This document shows positions 38,955-54,000 of a stretch of DNA of 64,000 bases, one piece after another (within the stretch, counting starts at the first letter, position 1; the number at the start of each line of letters is the position of its first letter). The notes under the pieces are model-generated. The model made no database searches, was not told where the DNA came from, and worked only from the letters and a program-made list of their open reading frames with translations. The DNA lies in the NCBI GenBank assembly GCA_034231615.1, contig CM067315.1, positions 17,587,513 to 17,651,512 on the forward strand, read 5' to 3'. The translations under genes were made by a program, and so were the position numbers. This DNA comes from Meghimatium bilineatum. Its lineage: Eukaryota > Mollusca > Gastropoda > Stylommatophora > Philomycidae.

Positions 38955-39171
38955 GTAGAAAGCTTCAGTACAATGGGTTTGTGAGTAATATGCTACAATA
39001 ACAGAGTTTTAGCGTACTAAACTGCAATAGACCCAATTCGTGCGTAATACGACAATTCTGAAGTAGTAAGCTACAATAGACCAAATTCGTGTGCAGAATA
39101 CAATTTCTGGTGTAGTAAGCTGCAATACAACGAAATCACGTGTAATAGACCAGAATACACTCAATTCTAGT
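38955..39171. repeat. 217-bp short unit with c/h hybrid
   Basis: Same a-b-X-i order, but X starts as c (AATAGACC) and ends as h (GTGTGCAGAATAC, two bases shorter). The c-to-h switch therefore falls within the shared AAATTCGTGTG core. It also carries CTACAATAACAG for CTAGAATAACAG and TTTTAGCG for TTTTGGCG. Confidence 0.85.
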
Positions 39172-42100
39172 GTAGAAAGCTTCAGTACAATGGGTTTGTG
39201 AGTAATATGCTAGAATAACAGAGTTTTGGCGTACTAAACTGCAATAGACCCAATTCGTGCGTTATACGACAATTCTGAAGTAGTAAGCTACAATAGACCA
39301 AATTCGTGTGTCCAGAATACAATTTCTGTTCTAGTAAGCTGCAGTACACTCAATCTGTTAGTTATATGCCAGAATACAACGAGATCTGACATACTAAACA
39401 GCAAGAGACCTAATTTGTGTGTAGTACGCCAGTTTTCTGACGTCTTAAGCTGCAATACATCAAATTAGTGTGTAAAGTGCCAGGATATACAGAGTTCTGT
39501 TGTAGAAAGCTGCAGTACACTCAATTTGTGAGTAATATGCCAGAATACAACGAGTTCTAACGTAGTAAGCTACAATACACCAAATTCGTGTGCAGAATAC
39601 AATTTCTGGTGTAGTAAGCTGCAATACAACGAAATCACGTGTAATAGACCAGAATACACTCAATTCTAGTGTAGAAAGCTTCAGTACAATGGGTTTGTGA
39701 GTAATATGCTAGAATAACAGAGTTTTGGCGTACTAAACTGCAATAGACCCAATTCGTGCGTAATACGACAATTCTGAAGTAGTAAGCTACAATAGACCAA
39801 ATTCGTGTGTCCAGAATACAATTTCTGGTGTAGTAAGCTGCAGTACACTCAATTTGTTAGTTATATGCCAGAATACAACGAGATCTGACATACTAAACAG
39901 CAAGAGACCTAATTTGTGTGTAGTACGCCAGTTTTCTGACGTCTCTAGCTGCAATACATCAAATTAGTGTGTAAATTGCCAGGATATACAGAGTTCTGTT
40001 GTAGAAAGCTACAGTACACTCAATTTGTGAGTAATATGCCAGAATACAACGAGTTCTAACGTAGTAAGCTACTATACACCAAATTCGTGTGCAGAATACA
40101 ATTTCTGGTGTAGTAAGCTGCAATACAACGAAATCACGTGTAATAGACCAGAATACACTCAATTCTAGTGTAGAAAGCTTCAGTACAATGGGTTTGTGAG
40201 TAATATGCTAGAATAACAGAGTTTTGGCGTACTAAACTGCAATAGACCCAATTCGTGCGTAATACGACAATTCTGAAGTAGTAAGCTACAATAGACCAAA
40301 TTCGTGTGTCCAGAATACAATTTCTGGTGTAGTAAGCTGCAGTACACTCAATTTACTAGTTATATGCCAGAATACAACGAGATCTGACATACTAAACAGC
40401 AAGAGACCTAATTTGTGTGTAGTACGCCAGTTTTCTGACGTCTCTAGCTGCAATACATCAAATTAGTGTGTAAATTGCCAGGATATACAGAGTTCTGTTG
40501 TAGAAAGCTGCAGTACACTCAATTTGTGAGTAATATGCCAGAATACAACGAGTTCTAACGTAGTAAGCTACAATACACCAAATTCGTGTGCAGAATACAA
40601 TTTCTGGTGTAGTAAGCTGCAATACAACGAAATCACGTGTAATAGACCAGAATACACTCAATTCTAGTGTAGAAAGCTTCAGTACAATGGGTTTGTGAGT
40701 AATATGCTAGAATAACAGAGTTTTGGCGTACTAAACTGCAATAGACCCAATTCGTGCGTTATACGACAATTCTGAAGTAGTAAGCTACAATAGACCAAAT
40801 TCGTGTGTCCAGAATACAATTTCTGTTCTAGTAAGCTGCAGTACACTCAATCTGTTAGTTATATGCCAGAATACAACGAGATCTGACATACTAAACAGCA
40901 AGAGACCTAATTTGTGTGTAGTACGCCAGTTTTCTGACGTCTTAAGCTGCAATACATCAAATTAGTGTGTAAATTGCCAGGATATACAGAGTTCTGTTGT
41001 AGAAAGCTGCAGTACACTCAATTTGTGAGTAATATGCCAGAATACAACGAGTTCTAACGTAGTAAGCTACAATACACCAAATTCGTGTGCAGAATACAAT
41101 TTCTGGTGTAGTAAGCTGCAATACAACGAAATCACGTGTAATAGACCAGAATACACTCAATTCTTGTGTAGAAAGCTTCAGTACAATGGGTTTGTGAGTA
41201 ATATGCTAGAATAACAGAGTTTTGGCGTAGTAAACTGCAATAGACCCAATTCGTGCGCAATACGACAATTCTGAAGTAGTAAGCTACAATAGACCAAATT
41301 CGTGTGTCCAGAATACAATTTCTGTTCTAGTAAGCTGCAGTACACTCAATTTGTTAGTTATATGCCAGAATACAACGAGATCTGACATACTAAACAGCAA
41401 GAGACCTAATTTGTGTGTAGTACGCCAGTTTTCTGACGTCTTAAGCTGCAATACATCAAATTAGTGTGTAAATTGCCAGGATATACAGAGTTCTGTTGTA
41501 GAATGCTGCAGTACACTCAATTTTTGAGTAATATGCCAGAATACAACGAGTTCTAACGTAGTAAGCTACAATACACCAAATTCGTGTGCAGAATACAATT
41601 TCTGGTGTAGTAAGCTGCAATACAACGAAATCACGTGTAATAGACCAGAATACACTCAATTCTAGTGTAGAAAGCTTCAGTACAATGGGTTTGTGAGTAA
41701 TATGCTAGAATAACAGAGTTTTGGCGTACTAAACTGCAATAGACCCAATTCGTGCGTAATACGACAATTCTGAAGTAGTAAGCTACAATAGACCAAATTC
41801 GTGTGTCCAGAATACAATTTCTGGTGTAGTAAGCTGCAGTACACTCAATTTGTTAGTTATATGCCAGAATACAACGAGATCTGACATACTAAACAGCAAG
41901 AGACCTAATTTGTGTGTAGTACGCCAGTTTTCTGACGTCTCTAGCTGCAATACATCAAATTAGTGTGTAAATTGCCAGGATATACAGAGTTCTGTTGTAG
42001 AATGCTGCAGTACACTCAATTTGTGAGTAATATGCCAGAATACAACGAGTTCTAACGTAGTAAGCTACAATACACCAAATTCGTGTGCAGAATACAATTT

Positions 42101-42664
42101 CTGGTGTAGTAAGCTGCAATACAACGAAATCACGTGTAATAGACCAGAATACACTCAATTCTAGTGTAGAAAGCTTCAGTACAATGGGTTTGTGAGTAAT
42201 ATGCTAGAATCACAGAGTTTTGGCGTAGTAAACTGCAATAGACCCAATTCGTGCGTAATACGACAATTCTGAAGTAGTAAGCTACAATAGACCAAATTCG
42301 TGTGTCCAGAATACAATTTCTGTTCTAGTAAGCTGCAGTACACTCAATTTGTTAGTTATATGCCAGAATACAACGAGATCTAACATACTAAACAGCAAGA
42401 GACCTAATTTGTGTGTAGTACGCCAGTTTTCTGACGTTTCTAGCTGCAATACATCAAATTAGTGTGTAAATTGCCAGGATATACAGAGTTCTGTTGTAGA
42501 ATGCTGCAGTACACTCAATTTGTGAGTAATATGCCAGAATACAACGAGTTCTAACATAGTAAGCTACTATACACCAAATTCGTGTGCAGAATACAATTTC
42601 TGGTGTAGTAAGCTGCAATACAACGAAATCACGTGTAATAGACCAGAATACACTCAATTCTAGT

Positions 42665-42883
42665 GTAGAAAGCTTCAGTACAATGGGTTTGTGAGTAATA
42701 TGCTAGAATAACAGAGTTTTGGCGTACTAAACTGCAATAGACCCAATTCGTGCGTAATACGACAATTCTGAAGTAGTAAGCTACAATAGACCAAATTCGT
42801 GTGTCCAGAATACAATTTCTGGTGTAGTAAGCTGCAATACAACGAAATCACGTGTAATAGACCAGAACACACTCAATTCTAGT
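42665..42883. repeat. 219-bp short unit opening HOR block 2
   Basis: Shares AGAACACACTC (about 42865) with block 1, consistent with these two blocks being the most recent pair. Confidence 0.85.
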
Positions 42884-43877
42884 GTAGAAAGCTTCAGTAC
42901 AATGGGTTTGTGGGTAATATGCTAGAATAACAGAGTTTTGGCGTACTAAACTGCAATAGACCCAATTCGTGCGTTATACGACAATTCTGAAGTAGTAAGC
43001 TACAATACACCAAATTCGTGTGTCCAGAATACAATTTCTGTTCTAGTAAGCTGCAGTACACTCAATTTGTTAGTTATATGCCAGAATACAACGAGATCTG
43101 ACATACTACACAACAAGAGACCTAATTTGTGTGTAGTACGCCAGTTTTCTGACGTCAAGCTGCAATACATCAAATTAGTGTGTAAATTGCCAGGATATAC
43201 AGAGTTCTGTTTTAGAAAGCTGCAGTACACTCAATTTGTGAGTAATATGCCAGATTACAACGAGTTCTAACGGTAAGCTACAATACACCAAATTCGTGTG
43301 CAAAATACAATTTCTGGCGCAGTAAGCTGCAATACAACGAAATCACGTGTAATAGACGAGAATACACTCAATTCTAGTGTAGAAAGCTTCAGTACAATGG
43401 GTTTGTGAGTAATATGCTAGAATAACAGAGTTTTGGCGTACTAAACTGCAATAAACCCAATTCGTGCGTAATACGACAATTCTGAAGTAGTAAGCTACAA
43501 TAGACCAAATTCGTGTGTCCAGAATACAATTTCTGTTCTAGTAAGCTGCAGTACACTCAATTTACTAGTTATATGCCAGAATACAACGAGATCTGACATA
43601 CTAAACAGCAAGAGACCTAATTTGTGTGTAGTACGCCAGTTTTCTGACGTCTCTAGCTGCAATACATCAAATTAGTGTGTAAATTGCCAGGATATACAGA
43701 GTTCTGTTGTAGAAAGCTGCAGTACACTCAATTTGTGAGTAATATGCCAGAATACAACGAGTTCTAACGTAGTAAGCTACAATACACCAAATTCGTGTGC
43801 AGAATACAATTTCTGGTGTAGTAAGCTGCAATACAACGAAATCACGAGTAATAGACCAGAATACACTCAATTCTAGT

Positions 43878-44094
43878 GTAGAAAGCTTCAGTACAATGGG
43901 TTTGTGAGTAATATGCTACAATAACAGAGTTTTAGCGTACTAAACTGCAATAGACCCAATTCGTGCGTAATACGACAATTCTGAAGTAGTAATCTACAAT
44001 AGACCAAATTCGTGTGCAGAATACAATTTCTGGTGTAGTAAGCTGCAATACAACGAAATCACGTGTAATAGACCAGAATACACTCAATTCTAGT
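43878..44094. repeat. 217-bp short unit, block 2
   Basis: Copy of the 38955 unit at offset 4923. It has AGTAATCTAC at the start of the hybrid subrepeat (about 43991). Confidence 0.85.
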
Positions 44095-47000
44095 GTAGAA
44101 AGCTTCAGTACAATGGGTTTGTGAGTAATATGCTAGAATAACAGAGTTTTGGCGTACTAAACTGCAATAGACCCAATTCGTGCGTTATACGACAATTCTG
44201 AAGTAGTAAGCTACAATAGACCAAATTCGTGTGTCCAGAATACAATTTCTGTTCTAGTAAGCTGCAGTACACTCAATCTGTTAGTTATATGCCAGAATAC
44301 AACGAGATCTGACATACTAAACAGCAAGAGACCTAATTTGTGTGTAGTACGCCAGTTTTCTGACGTCTTAAGCTGCAATACATCAAATTAGTGTGTAAAG
44401 TGCCAGGATATACAGAGTTCTGTTGTAGAAAGCTGCAGTACACTCAATTTGTGAGTAATATGCCAGAATACAACGAGTTCTAACGTAGTAAGCTACAATA
44501 CACCAAATTCGTGTGCAGAATACAATTTCTGGTGTAGTAAGCTGCAATACAACGAAATCACGTGTAATAGACCAGAATACACTCAATTCTAGTGTAGAAA
44601 GCTTCAGTACAATGGGTTTGTGAGTAATATGCTAGAATAACAGAGTTTTGGCGTACTAAACTGCAATAGACCCAATTCGTGCGTAATACGACAATTCTGA
44701 AGTAGTAAGCTACAATAGACCAAATTCGTGTGTCCAGAATACAATTTCTGGTGTAGTAAGCTGCAGTACACTCAATTTGTTAGTTATATGCCAGAATACA
44801 ACGAGATCTGACATACTAAACAGCAAGAGACCTAATTTGTGTGTAGTACGCCAGTTTTCTGACGTCTCTAGCTGCAATACATCAAATTAGTGTGTAAATT
44901 GCCAGGATATACAGAGTTCTGTTGTAGAAAGCTACAGTACACTCAATTTGTGAGTAATATGCCAGAATACAACGAGTTCTAACGTAGTAAGCTACTATAC
45001 ACCAAATTCGTGTGCAGAATACAATTTCTGGTGTAGTAAGCTGCAATACAACGAAATCACGTGTAATAGACCAGAATACACTCAATTCTAGTGTAGAAAG
45101 CTTCAGTACAATGGGTTTGTGAGTAATATGCTAGAATAACAGAGTTTTGGCGTACTAAACTGCAATAGACCCAATTCGTGCGTAATACGACAATTCTGAA
45201 GTAGTAAGCTACAATAGACCAAATTCGTGTGTCCAGAATACAATTTCTGGTGTAGTAAGCTGCAGTACACTCAATTTACTAGTTATATGCCAGAATACAA
45301 CGAGATCTGACATACTAAACAGCAAGAGACCTAATTTGTGTGTAGTACGCCAGTTTTCTGACGTCTCTAGCTGCAATACATCAAATTAGTGTGTAAATTG
45401 CCAGGATATACAGAGTTCTGTTGTAGAAAGCTGCAGTACACTCAATTTGTGAGTAATATGCCAGAATACAACGAGTTCTAACGTAGTAAGCTACAATACA
45501 CCAAATTCGTGTGCAGAATACAATTTCTGGTGTAGTAAGCTGCAATACAACGAAATCACGTGTAATAGACCAGAATACACTCAATTCTAGTGTAGAAAGC
45601 TTCAGTACAATGGGTTTGTGAGTAATATGCTAGAATAACAGAGTTTTGGCGTACTAAACTGCAATAGACCCAATTCGTGCGTTATACGACAATTCTGAAG
45701 TAGTAAGCTACAATAGACCAAATTCGTGTGTCCAGAATACAATTTCTGTTCTAGTAAGCTGCAGTACACTCAATCTGTTAGTTATATGCCAGAATACAAC
45801 GAGATCTGACATACTAAACAGCAAGAGACCTAATTTGTGTGTAGTACGCCAGTTTTCTGACGTCTTAAGCTGCAATACATCAAATTAGTGTGTAAATTGC
45901 CAGGATATACAGAGTTCTGTTGTAGAAAGCTGCAGTACACTCAATTTGTGAGTAATATGCCAGAATACAACGAGTTCTAACGTAGTAAGCTACAATACAC
46001 CAAATTCGTGTGCAGAATACAATTTCTGGTGTAGTAAGCTGCAATACAACGAAATCACGTGTAATAGACCAGAATACACTCAATTCTTGTGTAGAAAGCT
46101 TCAGTACAATGGGTTTGTGAGTAATATGCTAGAATAACAGAGTTTTGGCGTAGTAAACTGCAATAGACCCAATTCGTGCGCAATGCGACAATTCTGAAGT
46201 AGTAAGCTACAATAGACCAAATTCGTGTGTCCAGAATACAATTTCTGTTCTAGTAAGCTGCAGTACACTCAATTTGTTAGTTATATGCCAGAATACAACG
46301 AGATCTGACATACTAAACAGCAAGAGACCTAATTTGTGTGTAGTACGCCAGTTTTCTGACGTCTTAAGCTGCAATACATCAAATTAGTGTGTAAATTGCC
46401 AGGATATACAGAGTTCTGTTGTAGAATGCTGCAGTACACTCAATTTTTGAGTAATATGCCAGAATACAACGAGTTCTAACGTAGTAAGCTACAATACACC
46501 AAATTCGTGTGCAGAATACAATTTCTGGTGTAGTAAGCTGCAATACAACGAAATCACGTGTAATAGACCAGAATACACTCAATTCTAGTGTAGAAAGCTT
46601 CAGTACAATGGGTTTGTGAGTAATATGCTAGAATAACAGAGTTTTGGCGTACTAAACTGCAATAGACCCAATTCGTGCGTAATACGACAATTCTGAAGTA
46701 GTAAGCTACAATAGACCAAATTCGTGTGTCCAGAATACAATTTCTGGTGTAGTAAGCTGCAGTACACTCAATTTGTTAGTTATATGCCAGAATACAACGA
46801 GATCTGACATACTAAACAGCAAGAGACCTAATTTGTGTGTAGTACGCCAGTTTTCTGACGTCTCTAGCTGCAATACATCAAATTAGTGTGTAAATTGCCA
46901 GTATATACAGAGTTCTGTTGTAGAAAGCTGCAGTACACTCAATTTGTGAGTAATATGCCAGAATACAACGAGTTCTAACGTAGTAAGCTACAATACACCA

Positions 47001-48086
47001 AATTCGTGTGCAGAATACAATTTCTGGTGTAGTAAGCTGCAATACAACGAAATCACGTGTAATAGACCAGAATACACTCAATTCTTGTGTAGAAAGCTTC
47101 AGTACAATGGGTTTGTGAGTAATATGCTAGAATAACAGAGTTTTGGCGTAGTAAACTGCAATAGACCCAATTCGTGCGCAATACGACAATTCTGAAGTAG
47201 TAAGCTACAATAGACCAAATTCGTGTGTCCAGAATACAATTTCTGTTCTAGTAAGCTGCAGTACACTCAATTTGTTAGTTATATGCCAGAATACAACGAG
47301 ATCTGACATACTAAACAGCAAGAGACCTAATTTGTGTGTAGTACGCCAGTTTTCTGACGTCTTAAGCTGCAATACATCAAATTAGTGTGTAAATTGCCAG
47401 GATATACAGAGTTCTGTTGTAGAATGCTGCAGTACACTCAATTTGTGAGTAATATGCCAGAATACAACGAGTTCTAACGTAGTAAGCTACAATACACCAA
47501 ATTCGTGTGCAGAATACAATTTCTGGTGTAGTAAGCTGCAATACAACGAAATCACGTGTAATAGACCAGAATACACTCAATTCTAGTGTAGAAAGCTTCA
47601 GTACAATGGGTTTGTGAGTAATATGCTAGAATCACAGAGTTTTGGCGTAGTAAACTGCAATAGACCCAATTCGTGCGTAATACGACAATTCTGAAGTAGT
47701 AAGCTACAATAGACCAAATTCGTGTGTCCAGAATACAATTTCTGTTCTAGTAAGCTGCAGTACACTCAATTTGTTAGTTATATGCCAGAATACAACGAGA
47801 TCTAACATACTAAACAGCAAGAGACCTAATTTGTGTGTAGTACGCCAGTTTTCTGACGTTTCTAGCTGCAATACATCAAATTAGTGTGTAAATTGCCAGG
47901 ATATACAGAGTTCTGTTGTAGAATGCTGCAGTACACTCAATTTGTGAGTAATATGCCAGAATACAACGAGTTCTAACATAGTAAGCTACTATACACCAAA
48001 TTCGTGTGCAGAATACAATTTCTGGTGTAGTAAGCTGCAATACAACGAAATCACGTGTAATAGACCAGAATACACTCAATTCTAGT

Positions 48087-48305
48087 GTAGAAAGCTTCAG
48101 TACAATGGGTTTGTGAGTAATATGCTAGAATAACAGAGTTTTGGCGTACTAAACTGCAATAGACCCAATTCGTGCGTAATACGACAATTCTGAAGTAGTA
48201 AGCTACAATAGACCAAATTCGTGTGTCCAGAATACAATTTCTGGTGTAGTAAGCTGCAATACAACGAAATCACGTGTAATAGACCAGAATACACTCAATT
48301 CTAGT
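48087..48305. repeat. 219-bp short unit opening HOR block 3
   Basis: Has the ordinary AGAATACACTC in i. It is followed by the 495-bp subtype monomer, as in blocks 1 and 2. Confidence 0.85.
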
Positions 48306-49299
48306 GTAGAAAGCTTCAGTACAATGGGTTTGTGGGTAATATGCTAGAATAACAGAGTTTTGGCGTACTAAACTGCAATAGACCCAATTCGTGCGTTATA
48401 CGACAATTCTGAAGTAGTAAGCTACAATACACCAAATTCGTGTGTCCAGAATACAATTTCTGTTCTAGTAAGCTGCAGTACACTCAATTTGTTAGTTATA
48501 TGCCAGAATACAACGAGATCTGACATACTACACAACAAGAGACCTAATTTGTGTGTAGTACGCCAGTTTTCTGACGTCAAGCTGCAATACATCAAATTAG
48601 TGTGTAAATTGCCAGGATATACAGAGTTCTGTTTTAGAAAGCTGCAGTACACTCAATTTGTGAGTAATATGCCAGATTACAACGAGTTCTAACGGTAAGC
48701 TACAATACACCAAATTCGTGTGCAAAATACAATTTCTGGCGCAGTAAGCTGCAATACAACGAAATCACGTGTAATAGACGAGAATACACTCAATTCTAGT
48801 GTAGAAAGCTTCAGTACAATGGGTTTGTGAGTAATATGCTAGAATAACAGAGTTTTGGCGTACTAAACTGCAATAAACCCAATTCGTGCGTAATACGACA
48901 ATTCTGAAGTAGTAAGCTACAATAGACCAAATTCGTGTGTCCAGAATACAATTTCTGTTCTAGTAAGCTGCAGTACACTCAATTTACTAGTTATATGCCA
49001 GAATACAACGAGATCTGACATACTAAACAGCAAGAGACCTAATTTGTGTGTAGTACGCCAGTTTTCTGACGTCTCTAGCTGCAATACATCAAATTAGTGT
49101 GTAAATTGCCAGGATATACAGAGTTCTGTTGTAGAAAGCTGCAGTACACTCAATTTGTGAGTAATATGCCAGAATACAACGAGTTCTAACGTAGTAAGCT
49201 ACAATACACCAAATTCGTGTGCAGAATACAATTTCTGGTGTAGTAAGCTGCAATACAACGAAATCACGTGTAATAGACCAGAATACACTCAATTCTAGT

Positions 49300-49516
49300 G
49301 TAGAAAGCTTCAGTACAATGGGTTTGTGAGTAATATGCTACAATAACAGAGTTTTAGCGTACTAAACTGCAATAGACCCAATTCGTGCGTAATACGACAA
49401 TTCTGAAGTAGTAAGCTACAATAGACCAAATTCGTGTGCAGAATACAATTTCTGGTGTAGTAAGCTGCAATACAACGAAATCACGTGTAATAGACCAGAA
49501 TACACTCAATTCTAGT
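49300..49516. repeat. 217-bp short unit, block 3
   Basis: Copy of the hybrid unit. The preceding monomer has the ordinary CACGTGTAAT, whereas blocks 1 and 2 have CACGAGTAAT there. Confidence 0.85.
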
Positions 49517-51013
49517 GTAGAAAGCTTCAGTACAATGGGTTTGTGAGTAATATGCTAGAATAACAGAGTTTTGGCGTACTAAACTGCAATAGACCCAATT
49601 CGTGCGTTATACGACAATTCTGAAGTAGTAAGCTACAATAGACCAAATTCGTGTGTCCAGAATACAATTTCTGTTCTAGTAAGCTGCAGTACACTCAATC
49701 TGTTAGTTATATGCCAGAATACAACGAGATCTGACATACTAAACAGCAAGAGACCTAATTTGTGTGTAGTACGCCAGTTTTCTGACGTCTTAAGCTGCAA
49801 TACATCAAATTAGTGTGTAAATTGCCAGGATATACAGAGTTCTGTTGTAGAAAGCTGCAGTACACTCAATTTGTGAGTAATATGCCAGAATACAACGAGT
49901 TCTAACGTAGTAAGCTACAATACACCAAATTCGTGTGCAGAATACAATTTCTGGTGTAGTAAGCTGCAATACAACGAAATCACGTGTAATAGACCAGAAT
50001 ACACTCAATTCTTGTGTAGAAAGCTTCAGTACAATGGGTTTGTGAGTAATATGCTAGAATAACAGAGTTTTGGCGTAGTAAACTGCAATAGACCCAATTC
50101 GTGCGCAATACGACAATTCTGAAGTAGTAAGCTACAATAGACCAAATTCGTGTGTCCAGAATACAATTTCTGTTCTAGTAAGCTGCAGTACACTCAATTT
50201 GTTAGTTATATGCCAGAATACAACGAGATCTGACATACTAAACAGCAAGAGACCTAATTTGTGTGTAGTACGCCAGTTTTCTGACGTCTTAAGCTGCAAT
50301 ACATCAAATTAGTGTGTAAATTGCCAGGATATACAGAGTTCTGTTGTAGAATGCTGCAGTACACTCAATTTTTGAGTAATATGCCAGAATACAACGAGTT
50401 CTAACGTAGAAAGCTACAATACACCAAATTCGTGTGCAGAATACAATTTCTGGTGTAGTAAGCTGCAATACAACGAAATCACGTGTAATAGACCAGAATA
50501 CACTCAATTCTAGTGTAGAAAGCTTCAGTACAATGGGTTTGTGAGTAATATGCTAGAATCACAGAGTTTTGGCGTAGTAAACTGCAATAGACCCAATTCG
50601 TGCGTAATACGACAATTCTGAAGTAGTAAGCTACAATAGACCAAATTCGTGTGTCCAGAATACAATTTCTGTTCTAGTAAGCTGCAGTACACTCAATTTG
50701 TTAGTTATATGCCAGAATACAACGAGATCTAACATACTAAACAGCAAGAGACCTAATTTGTGTGTAGTACGCCAGTTTTCTGACGTTTCTAGCTGCAATA
50801 CATCAAATTAGTGTGTAAATTGCCAGGATATACAGAGTTCTGTTGTAGAATGCTGCAGTACACTCAATTTGTGAGTAATATGCCAGAATACAACGAGTTC
50901 TAACGTAGTAAGCTACAATACACCAAATTCGTGTGCAGAATACAATTTCTGGTGTAGTAAGCTGCAATACAACGAAATCACGTGTAATAGACCAGAATAC
51001 ACTCAATTCTAGT

Positions 51014-54000
51014 GTAGAAAGCTTCAGTACAATGGGTTTGTGAGTAATATGCTAGAATAACAGAGTTTTGGCGTACTAAACTGCAATAGACCCAATTCGT
51101 GCGTAATACGACAATTCTGAAGTAGTAAGCTACAATAGACCAAATTCGTGTGTCCAGAATACAATTTCTGGTGTAGTAAGCTGCAGTACACTCAATTTGT
51201 TAGTTATATGCCAGAATACAACGAGATCTGACATACTAAACAGCAAGAGACCTAATTTGTGTGTAGTACGCCAGTTTTCTGACGTCTCTAGCTGCAATAC
51301 ATCAAATTAGTGTGTAAATTGCCAGTATATACAGAGTTCTGTTGTAGAAAGCTGCAGTACACTCAATTTGTGAGTAATATGCCAGAATACAACGAGTTCT
51401 AACGTAGTAAGCTACAATACACCAAATTCGTGTGCAGAATACAATTTCTGGTGTAGTAAGCTGCAATACAACGAAATCACGTGTAATAGACCAGAATACA
51501 CTCAATTCTTGTGTAGAAAGCTTCAGTACAATGGGTTTGTGAGTAATATGCTAGAATAACAGAGTTTTGGCGTAGTAAACTGCAATAGACCCAATTCGTG
51601 CGCAATACGACAATTCTGAAGTAGTAAGCTACAATAGACCAAATTCGTGTGTCCAGAATACAATTTCTGTTCTAGTAAGCTGCAGTACACTCAATTTGTT
51701 AGTTATATGCCAGAATACAACGAGATCTGACATACTAAACAGCAAGAGACCTAATTTGTGTGTAGTACGCCAGTTTTCTGACGTCTTAAGCTGCAATACA
51801 TCAAATTAGTGTGTAAATTGCCAGGATATACAGAGTTCTGTTGTAGAATGCTGCAGTACACTCAATTTGTGAGTAATATGCCAGAATACAACGAGTTCTA
51901 ACGTAGTAAGCTACAATACACCAAATTCGTGTGCAGAATACAATTTCTGGTGTAGTAAGCTGCAATACAACGAAATCACGTGTAATAGACCAGAATACAC
52001 TCAATTCTAGTGTAGAAAGCTTCAGTACAATGGGTTTGTGAGTAATATGCTAGAATCACAGAGTTTTGGCGTAGTAAACTGCAATAGACCCAATTCGTGC
52101 GTAATACGACAATTCTGAAGTAGTAAGCTACAATAGACCAAATTCGTGTGTCCAGAATACAATTTCTGTTCTAGTAAGCTGCAGTACACTCAATTTGTTA
52201 GTTATATGCCAGAATACAACGAGATCTAACATACTAAACAGCAAGAGACCTAATTTGTGTGTAGTACGCCAGTTTTCTGACGTTTCTAGCTGCAATACAT
52301 CAAATTAGTGTGTAAATTGCCAGGATATACAGAGTTCTGTTGTAGAATGCTGCAGTACACTCAATTTGTGAGTAATATGCCAGAATACAACGAGTTCTAA
52401 CATAGTAAGCTACTATACACCAAATTCGTGTGCAGAATACAATTTCTGGTGTAGTAAGCTGCAATACAACGAAATCACGTGTAATAGACCAGAATACACT
52501 CAATTCTAGTGTAGAAAGCTTCAGTACAATGGGTTTGTGAGTAATATGCTAGAATAACAGAGTTTTGGCGTACTAAACTGCAATAGACCCAATTCGTGCG
52601 TAATACGACAATTCTGAAGTAGTAAGCTACAATAGACCAAATTCGTGTGTCCAGAATACAATTTCTGTTCTAGTAAGCTGCAGTACACTCAATTTGTTAG
52701 TTATATGCCAGAATACAACGAGATCTAACATACTAAACAGCAAGAGACCTAATTTGTGTGTAGTACGCCAGTTTTCTGACGTTTCTAGCTGCAATACATC
52801 AAATTAGTGTGTAAATTGCCAGGATATACAGAGTTCTGTTGTAGAATGCTGCAGTACACTCAATTTGTGAGTAATATGCCAGAATACAACGAGTTCTAAC
52901 GTAGTAAGCTACAATACACCAAATTCGTGTGCAGAATACAATTTCTGGTGTAGTAAGCTGCAATACAACGAAATCACGTGTAATAGACCAGAATACACTC
53001 AATTCTAGTGTAGAAAGCTTCAGTACAATGGGTTTGTGAGTAATATGCTAGAATAACAGAGTTTTGGCGTACTAAACTGCAATAGACCCAATTCGTGCGT
53101 AATACGACAATTCTGAAGTAGTAAGCTACAATAGACCAAATTCGTGTGTCCAGAATACAATTTCTGGTGTAGTAAGCTGCAGTACACTCAATTTGTTAGT
53201 TATATGCCAGAATACAACGAGATCTGACATACTAAACAGCAAGAGACCTAATTTGTGTGTAGTACGCCAGTTTTCTGACGTCTCTAGCTGCAATACATCA
53301 AATTAGTGTGTAAATTGCCAGTATATACAGAGTTCTGTTGTAGAAAGCTGCAGTACACTCAATTTGTGAGTAATATGCCAGAATACAACGAGTTCTAACG
53401 TAGTAAGCTACAATACACCAAATTCGTGTGCAGAATACAATTTCTGGTGTAGTAAGCTGCAATACAACGAAATCACGTGTAATAGACCAGAATACACTCA
53501 ATTCTTGTGTAGAAAGCTTCAGTACAATGGGTTTGTGAGTAATATGCTAGAATAACAGAGTTTTGGCGTAGTAAACTGCAATAGACCCAATTCGTGCGCA
53601 ATACGACAATTCTGAAGTAGTAAGCTACAATAGACCAAATTCGTGTGTCCAGAATACAATTTCTGTTCTAGTAAGCTGCAGTACACTCAATTTGTTAGTT
53701 ATATGCCAGAATACAACGAGATCTGACATACTAAACAGCAAGAGACCTAATTTGTGTGTAGTACGCCAGTTTTCTGACGTCTTAAGCTGCAATACATCAA
53801 ATTAGTGTGTAAATTGCCAGGATATACAGAGTTCTGTTGTAGAATGCTGCAGTACACTCAATTTGTGAGTAATATGCCAGAATACAACGAGTTCTAACGT
53901 AGTAAGCTACAATACACCAAATTCGTGTGCAGAATACAATTTCTGGTGTAGTAAGCTGCAATACAACGAAATCACGTGTAATAGACCAGAATACACTCAA

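Larger units (their letters stand above)
37742..42664. repeat. HOR block 1: 9 full monomers and two short units
   Basis: Composition is 219 (37742-37960), 495 (37961-38455), 499 (38456-38954), 217 (38955-39171), then seven 499-bp monomers to 42664; the sum is 4923. The 495-bp monomer has GACGTCAAGC at e/f and AACGGTAAGC at g/h, which account for its missing bases. Block 2 repeats this block almost base for base. Confidence 0.85.
42665..48086. repeat. HOR block 2: 10 full monomers and two short units
   Basis: The 5422 bp equal block 1 plus exactly 499. It follows block 1 to about 46.88 kb; by eye I noted only AGTAATCTAC for AGTAAGCTAC (near 43991) and GCGCAATGCG for GCGCAATACG (near 46184). 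The difference in length comes from one additional monomer in this region; the monomer carrying GCCAGTATATAC (46901) has no counterpart in block 1. Confidence 0.85.
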
